A program made the translations under genes and the position numbers. From assembly GCA_938083085.1 (NCBI GenBank), contig CALLKX010000037.1, positions 40,320 through 104,319 of the forward strand: a DNA stretch of 64,000 nt, given 5' to 3'. Origin of the DNA: an uncultured bacterium. Its GTDB lineage: Bacteria > Planctomycetota > UBA1135 > GCA-002686595. Below the pieces are notes generated by a model. It was not told the origin of the DNA. It ran no database searches and was given only the letters and a program-made list of their open reading frames with translations. This document shows, piece after piece, positions 20,060-27,527 of the stretch. Position 1 is the stretch's first letter. The number at the start of each line of letters is the position of its first letter.

Positions 20060-20089
20060 ATCGAGAGGGGCAGCGACGGGCCTCTCGAT
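20060..20089. promoter_or_regulatory. Inverted repeat in the leader of the thiolase operon (possible operator)
   Basis: ATCGAGAGG (20060-20068) and CCTCTCGAT (20081-20089) form a perfect 9-bp palindrome arm pair spaced by 12 bases, 44 bases upstream of the thiolase start. It could be an operator for an acyl-CoA-responsive regulator or an RNA hairpin. No regulator gene is adjacent. Confidence 0.35.
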
Positions 20090-20264
20090 CCGTTTTGTGG
20101 GCAAACAGAATAAGGGCCGGGGTCAGGGGGGGCAATCTAAGCCCGGCGGCATCCACTCCCCTTTTGCGACATCCATCCCCAGTGTGGCTGAAACGGCTAT
20201 TCCCCGGGAATTCCGGGCTGAACGCCCCAACCGCGCCCTCCCGGGCGAACCCAGGGGCGGTCCG

Positions 20265-21092
20265 ATGCATCAGCCGCCCTCCGCTTCCACCCTCGTGCCC
20301 CTCCTGGGCGACGGCTCCTCCACATCCAGGAAGACCGTCAAGGAGGCGCTCTTGTCCCTGGGTGACGCGGCGATCCCGGCGCTTCGCCATGCGGCGGACG
20401 GTGCAGACGCCGTGCTCCGGGCGCGGGCCCGCCAGATCCTCATCGAGCTCCGCCGACGCCGCGGGCTCCAGCAGCTGCGCGAGATCCTCGTGGACCCGGG
20501 CGCGTCCCTTGAGGCGGGCCTGCTGGCCATTGACGAGGTCCTCGGCGCCGCCGACCCGGCCCTCGACGTCGCCGGCCAGCTGGATGCCTGGGCCGTGGCC
20601 ACAGCAGAGCGCCTCGAAGAGAATGCTCCGGCGGAGCAAGCCAGCGCCGCCCTCCACCAGGTCCTGGCGGTCGAGGCCGGACTGAGAGGCGCCTCCAGCG
20701 ACTTTCACAACTCCCTTCACGTCTCCTTGACCAGGACGGTCGAGGACCGCCGCGGTCTCCCCCTGACCCTCTGCGCGGTCTACGCCCTCGTCGGGCGGCG
20801 CGCGGGGATGGAGATCGCCCTCCTGCCCTTCCCCGGCCACGTCCTCCTCATGGTCCGCGGCGAGTCCAGCCAGCAGATCGTCGACCCCTTCAGCGGAGGT
20901 ACGCCCCTGGATGAGGCGGCGTGCCTGGCGCGCCTCCGCCAGCTTGGCATCGCGCCCTCTTCCCACTGGTTTGAGCCTGCGCCGGACGCCGAGATGCTGA
21001 CCCGCCAGCTCCGAAATCTCGCCGCCGCCATGCGCCGCCATGGCCGCAATCGCGACGCCGTGGAGATCATGGCACTCCTCGAACACGCATGA
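20265..21092 (+). CDS. SirB1-like transglutaminase-fold protein
   Basis: A 275-residue cytoplasmic protein. The N-terminal third (ALLSLGDAAIPALRHA, then VLRARARQILIELRRR) looks like helical HEAT-type repeats. The middle has NSLHVSLTRTVEDRRGLPLTLCAVYALVGRRAGM and FPGHVLLMV, characteristic of the SirB1 family (transglutaminase-like core 2), followed by a helical C-terminal part. The biochemical function of the family is not established. The ATG at 20265 is favoured over an upstream in-frame start at 20097 because sequence before it lacks family similarity. Confidence 0.75.
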   Translation: MHQPPSASTLVPLLGDGSSTSRKTVKEALLSLGDAAIPALRHAADGADAVLRARARQILIELRRRRGLQQLREILVDPGASLEAGLLAIDEVLGAADPALDVAGQLDAWAVATAERLEENAPAEQASAALHQVLAVEAGLRGASSDFHNSLHVSLTRTVEDRRGLPLTLCAVYALVGRRAGMEIALLPFPGHVLLMVRGESSQQIVDPFSGGTPLDEAACLARLRQLGIAPSSHWFEPAPDAEMLTRQLRNLAAAMRRHGRNRDAVEIMALLEHA

Positions 21093-21211
21093 GCCGACGC
21101 ACCGGCCAGGGCGGTCGGTCCCGCGGTCAAGAATGACCGCCGGACATCGATCGAACGGAATACCTCAGCCCGCAGGGTTCCAAGCGGCCCCGGAGGCCCT
21201 AGCTTGGAAGG

Positions 21212-21859
21212 ATGACCGAGATCCCTCACGTCTGGCCGCCCGAGGAGGACGACCGTCCAGCGAGCGTCCTGCCGATGTTTCCCTTAGGTGGGGTGTTCCT
21301 CCTGCCGCGCCAGATCCTGCCGTTGCACGTCTTCGAGCCTCGGTACAGGCAGATGATCGACGATGTCCTGGATGGTCAGGGCCGCCTCGCCATGGGCACG
21401 GTCCTAGAGGGGCAGGAGCCAACAGACGACGGTGAGGAAGAGCTCGCCCCGCGGATCCTCCATGTCTCCGGCGTGGGTGAGATCGCTCGGCACGAGAAGA
21501 CCCCCGACGGCCGCTACTTCATCTGGCTGTTCGGGCTGGGACGATTTGACGTGGAGGAGGTCCCCTCGGATCGGCTCTACCGCAAGGTCAGCGCCCGCCG
21601 CCTCGAGGAAGTGCCGCTGGTGAACGGGCGCGAGGAGCTCCTCCGGGGTGAGCTCCGGTCGGCCCTTGACTCTCGCACGGAGGAGCCCCTGGTGCTGCCT
21701 GAGGACGTCCCCGTGGAGCTGCTGACGGACGCCCTGACGCAGAAGCTGCATCTTCCGCAGAATGCGATGGAGCCCATCTTCACCGAGGTCGATATCGAGA
21801 AGCGGGCGCGGATGACCCTCCGCGCCCACGCAGCGTTCCCGCCGCCGAAGCTCGACTGA
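21212..21859 (+). CDS. LON substrate-binding-domain protein
   Basis: A 215-residue protein with the N-terminal domain of Lon protease but no ATPase or peptidase part. The segment LPMFPLGGVFLLPRQILPLHVFEPRYRQM is the family signature, followed by GRLAMGTV and GVGEIARHE in the usual order. Stand-alone LON-domain proteins are common in bacteria and of unknown function. An AAGG close to the ATG could serve as ribosome binding site. Confidence 0.85.
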   Translation: MTEIPHVWPPEEDDRPASVLPMFPLGGVFLLPRQILPLHVFEPRYRQMIDDVLDGQGRLAMGTVLEGQEPTDDGEEELAPRILHVSGVGEIARHEKTPDGRYFIWLFGLGRFDVEEVPSDRLYRKVSARRLEEVPLVNGREELLRGELRSALDSRTEEPLVLPEDVPVELLTDALTQKLHLPQNAMEPIFTEVDIEKRARMTLRAHAAFPPPKLD

Positions 21860-21977
21860 GAGCGCATTCGGATCGGGCTCCCGACCGCCAGTTCGCTCGC
21901 GACCTGCCTGCGGGAGGTTGCGCCAGCCCCCTCCGATCGCGATTCTACTCCTGGCGCCTGCAGCGCCAGAGCCCCCG

Positions 21978-22835
21978 GTGTTTCAGCTTCTCCGATCCCT
22001 CAAGGCCAACAGGACCCTCCTGTGGAGCTTCGTGGGCCGAGATCTCAAGTCTCGTTACGTCGGGTCAAGCCTCGGATTCTTCTGGTCGGTCATCTACCCG
22101 ATCATGAACCTGGCGGTCTATTTGCTGGTCTTCCAGATCATCCTCAAGATGACCTGGGACGCGGACAAGAGCTCGCAGGAGGTCGTGCTGCTGATGCTGG
22201 TCGCGATCGTCAGCTGGACCGCCTTCGCGGAGGCCACCTCCCGCTCCACCAACGTGCTGGTGGACAACCAGAACCTCATCCAGAAGGTGGTCTTCCCCTC
22301 CGAGGTGCTGCCGGCCTACGTGACGATCTCCGCGATGGTCAACATGACGATCGCGCTCCCGATCGTCCTCCTCGCGCTGCTCTACGCGAAGCTCAATCCG
22401 ACCGACGACCCCGCCGTCCTCGCGGCGGCTGCGGCCAGCGGACACCAGGGCGTCCAGCTCGGCGCTCAGCTCCTCTGGGTCCCGCTGTTGCTCGTGCTCC
22501 AGGCCCTCTTCACCGCCGGGCTCGGCTACTTCCTCGCCGCCTTCAACCTGTTCTGGCGCGACACCTTCCACGTGATCGGTGTCGCCCTGACGGTCTGGAT
22601 GTTCATCACGCCGATCTTCTATCCACCCCAGCGGATGATCGACAAGGACTACGGCTGGATGCTCGAGGTCAACCCGATGCACTGGCTGATGGACATGTAC
22701 CGCAACGTCCTCGTCCAGAACCACGCGCCCGACCCCCAGCAGCTCCTCAGCTTCACGGCGGCGGGCCTCGTGGTGTTCGCGATCGGGTCCAGTTTCTTCA
22801 GCAAGCAGAAGTCCAAGTTCTCCGACCTTCTCTGA
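21978..22835 (+). CDS. ABC-2 polysaccharide exporter permease (Wzm/TagG type)
   Basis: A 285-residue inner-membrane protein with about six transmembrane helices. It starts LLRSLKANRTLLWSFVGRDLKSRYVGSSLGFFWSVIYP, the conserved opening of O-antigen and teichoic-acid ABC exporters, and has VFPSEVLPAY and FWRDTFHVIGV later. The GTG at 21978 is chosen because it gives the family's usual short cytoplasmic lead; a TTG 60 bases upstream would add a proline-rich tail. It pairs with the ATPase gene that starts 38 bases after its stop. Confidence 0.88.
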   Translation: MFQLLRSLKANRTLLWSFVGRDLKSRYVGSSLGFFWSVIYPIMNLAVYLLVFQIILKMTWDADKSSQEVVLLMLVAIVSWTAFAEATSRSTNVLVDNQNLIQKVVFPSEVLPAYVTISAMVNMTIALPIVLLALLYAKLNPTDDPAVLAAAAASGHQGVQLGAQLLWVPLLLVLQALFTAGLGYFLAAFNLFWRDTFHVIGVALTVWMFITPIFYPPQRMIDKDYGWMLEVNPMHWLMDMYRNVLVQNHAPDPQQLLSFTAAGLVVFAIGSSFFSKQKSKFSDLL

Positions 22836-22872
22836 GGCTGCGCTCTGCCGCCTCTCCAGAGACGTCCCCCCC

Positions 22873-24177
22873 ATGTACGACAGCAGCAATCCCAGCGACG
22901 CAAAGCCCGCAACCAATGCCATGGGCGGCTCCGCGATCGTCGCGCGCGGCGTCAGCAAGGCGTACCGCATGTACGACAAGCCGGTCCACCGGCTCTGGGA
23001 CCTCATGCTCCCCGGTGGCCCCCGCGGACGTGAGTTCTGGGCCGTCCGCGACGTCTACCTCGACATCCCAAAGGGATCGACCGTCGGCATCATCGGCGAG
23101 AACGGCGCGGGCAAGAGCACCCTGCTCAAGCTCCTCACCGGGATCACCCAGCCGACCAACGGCGAGATCCTCACCCGCGGGCGAATCGCCTCCCTGCTCG
23201 AGCTGGGCGCGGGCTTCCACCCCGAGTTCTCCGGGCGAGAGAACATTCGCCTCAACTGCTCCATCCTCGGGATGACCGAAGCGGAGACCGAGGAGCGCTT
23301 CCACGCCATCGTCGAGTTCTCCGAGCTTGGAGAGTTCATCGACCGGCCGGTCAAGACGTACAGCTCCGGGATGCACGTACGCCTCGGCTTCTCGGTGGCG
23401 ACGACCGTAGATCCCGAGATCCTCATCATCGATGAGGCCCTCTCGGTGGGCGACGAGCACTTCAAGGGCAAGTGCATCAACCGGCTCAACGAGTTCCAGG
23501 AACAGGGCAAGACCACCCTCTTCGTCTCCCACGACATGGGCTCGGTGAAGTCCATGTGCAAGCACGTGGTCCTCATGCACGAGGGCCGCGTCCTTGAGCA
23601 GGGCACCGCGGAGGAGGTGGCGGACGAGTACCTCAAGCGTGCCCACGCGCGCGGGAACGAGCGGATGTCCGCCATCAACCGCCAGCTGGATGCCTACCCG
23701 CGGTGGGGCTCGGGCGAGATCCGCACTGGCAAAGTCGAGCTCTCCGATGGGAGCGGCAAGGTCACCAACGTCTTCCAGCCAGGCTCACCCTTCCGCGTCA
23801 ATATCGAGTTCGAGGCCACCGAAGACTGCCACGAGCCGGTCTTCGGCCTGGGCGTCTACCGCTCTGACGGGACGTACGTGAACGGCAGCAACCACCTCTG
23901 GCGAAACGAGCCCATCGAGCTCGGCGACGTCAAGGCGGGCACCAAGGGTCGCGTGGAGATGGCCTTCGAGAGCCTCCCCCTACTCCAGGGCGGCTACTAC
24001 CTGACGGTCTTTGTCTACGACCACGACAAGGCGGCCCCCACCCCCATCGATCATCGCGAGCACGCGGCGACCTTCGAGGTCCACGACGCGAACCACCTCC
24101 AACACGGGCTGCTCTTCCTGCCGACCCAGTGGTCGGTCGCTCTGGACGGCGCGGAGACGAAGGTCTCTCGGGACTGA
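22873..24177 (+). CDS. ABC polysaccharide exporter ATPase with C-terminal carbohydrate-binding domain (Wzt type)
   Basis: A 434-residue protein. Residues 1-260 are the ATPase: Walker A GENGAGKST, then GRIASLLELGAGFHPEFSGREN as in Wzt, signature YSSGMHVRLGF, Walker B ILIIDEAL and a switch His in VSHDMG. The C-terminal 170 residues (from about SDGSGKVTNVFQPGSPF) match Wzt C-terminal beta-sandwiches, which recognise the capped non-reducing end of the exported glycan. This suggests export of an end-modified polysaccharide. Glycosyltransferases for the chain are not in this window. Confidence 0.9.
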   Translation: MYDSSNPSDAKPATNAMGGSAIVARGVSKAYRMYDKPVHRLWDLMLPGGPRGREFWAVRDVYLDIPKGSTVGIIGENGAGKSTLLKLLTGITQPTNGEILTRGRIASLLELGAGFHPEFSGRENIRLNCSILGMTEAETEERFHAIVEFSELGEFIDRPVKTYSSGMHVRLGFSVATTVDPEILIIDEALSVGDEHFKGKCINRLNEFQEQGKTTLFVSHDMGSVKSMCKHVVLMHEGRVLEQGTAEEVADEYLKRAHARGNERMSAINRQLDAYPRWGSGEIRTGKVELSDGSGKVTNVFQPGSPFRVNIEFEATEDCHEPVFGLGVYRSDGTYVNGSNHLWRNEPIELGDVKAGTKGRVEMAFESLPLLQGGYYLTVFVYDHDKAAPTPIDHREHAATFEVHDANHLQHGLLFLPTQWSVALDGAETKVSRD

Positions 24178-24236
24178 TCGACGCGAGCTGGCTCCGCCCA
24201 GGGTCGCAGCCAGCTAAACCCGACAGGGCCTGGCCA

Positions 24237-24254
24237 CGGCACGAGAGAGTGCCG
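24237..24254. repeat. Small hairpin between convergent exporter and methyltransferase genes
   Basis: CGGCAC and GTGCCG flank GAGAGA. It lies between two convergent genes, where a terminator is expected, but has no T-run. Confidence 0.3.
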
Positions 24255-24279
24255 GACACCCCGAGGCCCCCCCCGGCGG

Positions 24280-25890
24280 TCAGCCGAGCTTGCGCGACCC
24301 TGTCAGCCAGCGCAGAAAGACCGAGCGCCCCATGCGGCTCCAGAGCCGCTCGGAGTCCTCCTGGAGCATCGCGCGCTCGGCGTTCGCCTCGTCGAGATCT
24401 CCTTCGAGCTCCTTGATCGAGGCCTTCGCTTGGTCGAGGGCGGCCGACACGCGCTCGGTCTCCAACCGGGCCTCGTCCCGCTCGGCGAGCCTCAGATCAC
24501 GGGCTCCGACGATGATCGCGATCTCCTCCTCAAGAGAGAGGTCCTTCCCCTTGGCGTGCTCTAGCCGCTGGCCCAGGCTCTTGGCGCCGTCGTCCGCGAG
24601 CCGAACGGCGCCGCGGGCCCGGGCCTCCTGGTCCACGAGCTCTTCGATACGCCGGACGGTCTCGTCGAGCTGATCATGGGCCCTGCGCACGACATCGTTC
24701 TGCGCGGTGAGCTCCTGGTTGACCTCATCGAGTCGCTCCCCTCGGAGATGCAGCTCCGTGATCTCCTGCGCCCGCAGGCGCTCCAGCTCTTCGAGCTTCG
24801 CCCGGTGCCCTTCGAGGTCCGCGGTCAACGCCCCGAGGCGCTCCTCCTTGTGCGCGAGGACCTCCTGCGCAGCGGCCCGCTCGGACTTGAAGGTCTCTCG
24901 CTCGAGCTTGGAATCACGGCGCCCCGCCCGAGCCTCTTCCCGTAGCGCCTCGACGGTCTCCGCGTGGCTGGCCAGGTCGGCAGAGAGGTCAGAGGCCTCG
25001 CGGCGGTGGCCCTCGAGGTCCTTCTCCAGCGACGCCACCACGCCATGCAGGCGCTCCATCTCCGGCAGGTAGGTGTCGCGCAGGCTGTCGTATCGCAGCA
25101 GCTCCCGGCCGGCCTCGGCAAGGACACCGTCCGCGGCACTCAGCGGCGAGGAGCTCTCCCCGAGCGCGACCTCAGCGCAGGGCATCGGGGCGTCCCCGAA
25201 GGCCGCGATGACCGCGTGCCGATACACCTCCTCGCCGTGGTCGAAGGGGAAGATGTGCTTGTTGTAGAAGCGGTAGAGCTGCGGCCCGAGGTCCTTCAGC
25301 AGGGTCTCGTGCTCGAGGTAGAGCTCCACGCACATGAGCGCGAGCCAGCGGCTGAGCTCGCCGTGCCCGACCGTGGCGGTCGTGGCGCCAGCCTGTTCCA
25401 ACAGCTCGAGCGCGGCGGGCATGGACGGCAACCCGTTCTGACGGTGCTCCAGCAAGTACTGGTGCTCCCAGTCGAGGCGCGCCCTGAGGAAGTCGAGGAG
25501 GGTCTCCTCGGCCTCGGCGACCCGCGGCGAGTCGTAGGGCCCGGCCAGGATCACATAGCGGCTGGCCACCCTCGCACACTCCCGCACGAAGTCGTCCCGC
25601 AGCGGGGACGGGACGTGCTCCAGCGTATCGAAGGCGCAGACCGCGTCGAAGGACCCGTCCTTGAACGGCAGCTCCGCGCCGCTCCCCAGCACCAGGCCCT
25701 CGACCTCCGAGGGGATCACGTCCACCAGCTCGACCCGATCCGACGGCAGGAACTCGCGGAGGAGAGCGGTTCGCCCTCCAACATCGAGGATGCGTAAGCG
25801 CTCGCCATCGGCCCGCACGCTCTCAAGCAGCGTCCGCACCAACTCGTAGCGCTGAAACTGATCAAAGGGGAGGTCGAAGACGTCGGGCAT
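24280..25890 (-). CDS. SAM-dependent methyltransferase with long C-terminal coiled coil (WbdD-like ruler architecture)
   Basis: A 536-residue protein. Residues 1-240 are a class I methyltransferase: RLRILDVGGRTALL (SAM motif I), ELVDVIPSEVEG, FDAVCAFDTLEHVP (motif after strand 4). From about residue 270 to 515 the sequence is continuous charged heptad coiled coil. The last 20 residues (MGRSVFLRWLTGSRKLG) are basic and amphipathic, suitable for membrane contact. The chain terminator WbdD of E. coli O9a has a methyltransferase, a kinase, a coiled-coil ruler and a membrane-binding tail; here the kinase is absent. Gene faces the Wzm/Wzt-type pair. The role in capping or measuring a glycan is inferred. 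Confidence 0.82.
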   Translation of the reverse strand: MPDVFDLPFDQFQRYELVRTLLESVRADGERLRILDVGGRTALLREFLPSDRVELVDVIPSEVEGLVLGSGAELPFKDGSFDAVCAFDTLEHVPSPLRDDFVRECARVASRYVILAGPYDSPRVAEAEETLLDFLRARLDWEHQYLLEHRQNGLPSMPAALELLEQAGATTATVGHGELSRWLALMCVELYLEHETLLKDLGPQLYRFYNKHIFPFDHGEEVYRHAVIAAFGDAPMPCAEVALGESSSPLSAADGVLAEAGRELLRYDSLRDTYLPEMERLHGVVASLEKDLEGHRREASDLSADLASHAETVEALREEARAGRRDSKLERETFKSERAAAQEVLAHKEERLGALTADLEGHRAKLEELERLRAQEITELHLRGERLDEVNQELTAQNDVVRRAHDQLDETVRRIEELVDQEARARGAVRLADDGAKSLGQRLEHAKGKDLSLEEEIAIIVGARDLRLAERDEARLETERVSAALDQAKASIKELEGDLDEANAERAMLQEDSERLWSRMGRSVFLRWLTGSRKLG

Positions 25891-26050
25891 GAGATGGGGT
25901 GGCTGCGTGGCGGCTTGTCGGAAGTATCGGCCAGCTTGCCTGCCGAGCATATGCAGCGGTCGGAGGATCGTCCCCGGAGCGGGCGGGAAGACGCCTAGAA
26001 CTGCGCGCAGGCGCCTGTCCACGGCAACCCAGCAGCCCCTCGGTGGACGA

Positions 26051-26815
26051 TTATTCGATCGTACAAATTACGGGCGCGTGGTCGCTCGGCTTCTCTCCCC
26101 CACGTGCCTCGAGGTCAACCTCGACCCCTGTGCAGGCCTCGTAAGCCGGCGGAGAGAGGAGGAAGTGGTCGATCCGGAGGCCGTTGCCCCGCTTGAAGCC
26201 AAAGGTGCGGAAGTCCCACCAGGTGTACACGCCGGCCTCATCGTTGTGCTTGCGGAGCGCATCCTCGAGCCCGGGGGCCATGATCTCCGCCAGCGCCTCG
26301 CGCTCCGGCGCGCTGCACAGGATCCGATCCCGCCACCGCTCCGGGTCGTACACGTCCCGATCGTCAAAGGTCACGTTGAAGTCCCCGGTCACCACCACAC
26401 GCTCGTCCATGGGGAACTGCTCGCGCACGTAGGCGGCGACGTCCTTCATCCACTTGAGCTTGTAGTCGTACTTGTCACAGCCGACCTCCTTCCCGTTGAC
26501 CACGTAGAGGTCGAGGAGCATCACATCCTCTACCACGGCGGAGATGACCCTCGCCTCGGGGTGGTCCGTGCCTGGGATGCCCATCACCACCTGCTCGATG
26601 GGCGTCTTCGAGAGGATCGCGACGCCGTTGTAGGTCTTCTGGCCGTGGAAGGCGACGTGGTAGCCGGCCTCCTCCAGCACCTCACGGGGGAACAGTTCGT
26701 CCACCACCTTGGTCTCCTGCAAGCAGACCACATCTGGATTCGCTCGCTCGAGGAACTCGAGCACGCGGGGCATGCGGGCACGGAGGGAGTTGACGTTCCA
26801 GCTGACGATGTCCAA
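26051..26815 (-). CDS. xth: Exodeoxyribonuclease III (Xth-type AP endonuclease)
   Basis: A 254-residue member of the endonuclease/exonuclease/phosphatase family that repairs abasic sites. Catalytic motifs: SWNVNSLRAR, CLQETKV (metal-binding Glu), LYVVNGK, VVTGDFNV (Asp-Asn pair), WWDFRTFGFKRGNGLRIDHFL, and SDHAPV with the catalytic Asp-His. The start is taken as TTG at 26815, giving the normal family length; an AGGAG lies 9 bases upstream of it. The frame is open up to 27004 but that segment runs through a tandem repeat. It is 160 bases upstream of the coiled-coil methyltransferase gene, same strand. Confidence 0.87.
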   Translation of the reverse strand: MDIVSWNVNSLRARMPRVLEFLERANPDVVCLQETKVVDELFPREVLEEAGYHVAFHGQKTYNGVAILSKTPIEQVVMGIPGTDHPEARVISAVVEDVMLLDLYVVNGKEVGCDKYDYKLKWMKDVAAYVREQFPMDERVVVTGDFNVTFDDRDVYDPERWRDRILCSAPEREALAEIMAPGLEDALRKHNDEAGVYTWWDFRTFGFKRGNGLRIDHFLLSPPAYEACTGVEVDLEARGGEKPSDHAPVICTIE

Positions 26816-27527
26816 TTGGGGATGCTCCTGAGGGCGGGGCGAGGGAACTCTGATGGGCGATTGACCGACCGGTGCGGCCGTCGATTCTACCGCCCGCTGC
26901 CGGTGAGCCGGAGGCGGCGGCTCGGCTGATCCGCCCGAGCCCATCATGCGATCCAGTGGCCCGGTTTGATGGCCCGGTCGGCTGGCCCATTTCGGCTGGC
27001 CCATTTCGGCTGGCCCAGTCGGCTGGCCCAGTCGGCTGGCCAGTCCGCCGGGCCAGTCCAGCGGCAGGGTCCATCGTCAGGGTCCACCGATACCGTCGAG
27101 CGATCGAAGTGAGGGTGAGGCGATCCCCCCGAGCGATGGGGTGCCCGGAGGGCCCTCGTGGGGCGGAGCGGGGCAGAGGCCCCCGAACGCCGTCGAGGCG
27201 CAGTATCGCTCAAGGAATCAGGCCAGAAACTCGATGCCGAGGGGGGGCGAGGGGCCTTAAAGGGCTTACCCTCCCCCCCAATCAAGGCGAAGCTCCGGCG
27301 TGAGCGGCCCTCGACGGAACGAGAACGAAACCGTCGACGACGCACCCCCACCGCACTTCTGCGGCTGACAAGGATGGCCCTGCGAGACCAAAGCGGCCCT
27401 CCCTCAACACGCGCCGGGACGATACCCGTCCTACAGACAGAGCGACGCCGGGCAGCCCGGGGCGAAACATGCCCACGGGAAACAGCTGCCCACCCGCCGA
27501 CGCGGGACTCCAATCGAAAACGAACGA
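26816..27527. other. 700-base intergenic region upstream of xth and the DEAD-box helicase
   Basis: No gene I can support. It contains the tandem repeat described separately and, at about 27239-27282, G-rich and C-rich runs that could pair. Because xth and the helicase diverge from here, both promoters should lie in it. A long leader would fit the helicase, since DeaD/CsdA-type messages often have one, but I see no defined structure. Confidence 0.5.
26978..27056. repeat. Tandem repeat, six copies of a 12-14-base unit
   Basis: The unit is TCGGCTGGCCCATT in the first two copies, TCGGCTGGCCCAG in the next two, then two more diverged copies. The varying unit length makes it non-coding in character. 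It lies in the divergent promoter region of xth and the DEAD-box helicase. Confidence 0.85.

Noticed and set aside
24237..24254. Small hairpin after the Wzt-type gene as a functional terminator
   Set aside because: Only 6 bp and no T-run; recorded as a weak repeat feature but not called a terminator.
26978..27056. Possible CRISPR-like array
   Set aside because: Repeat units of 12-14 bases directly abut with no spacers; the other tandem repeats in the window likewise have no spacers. No cas gene is present.
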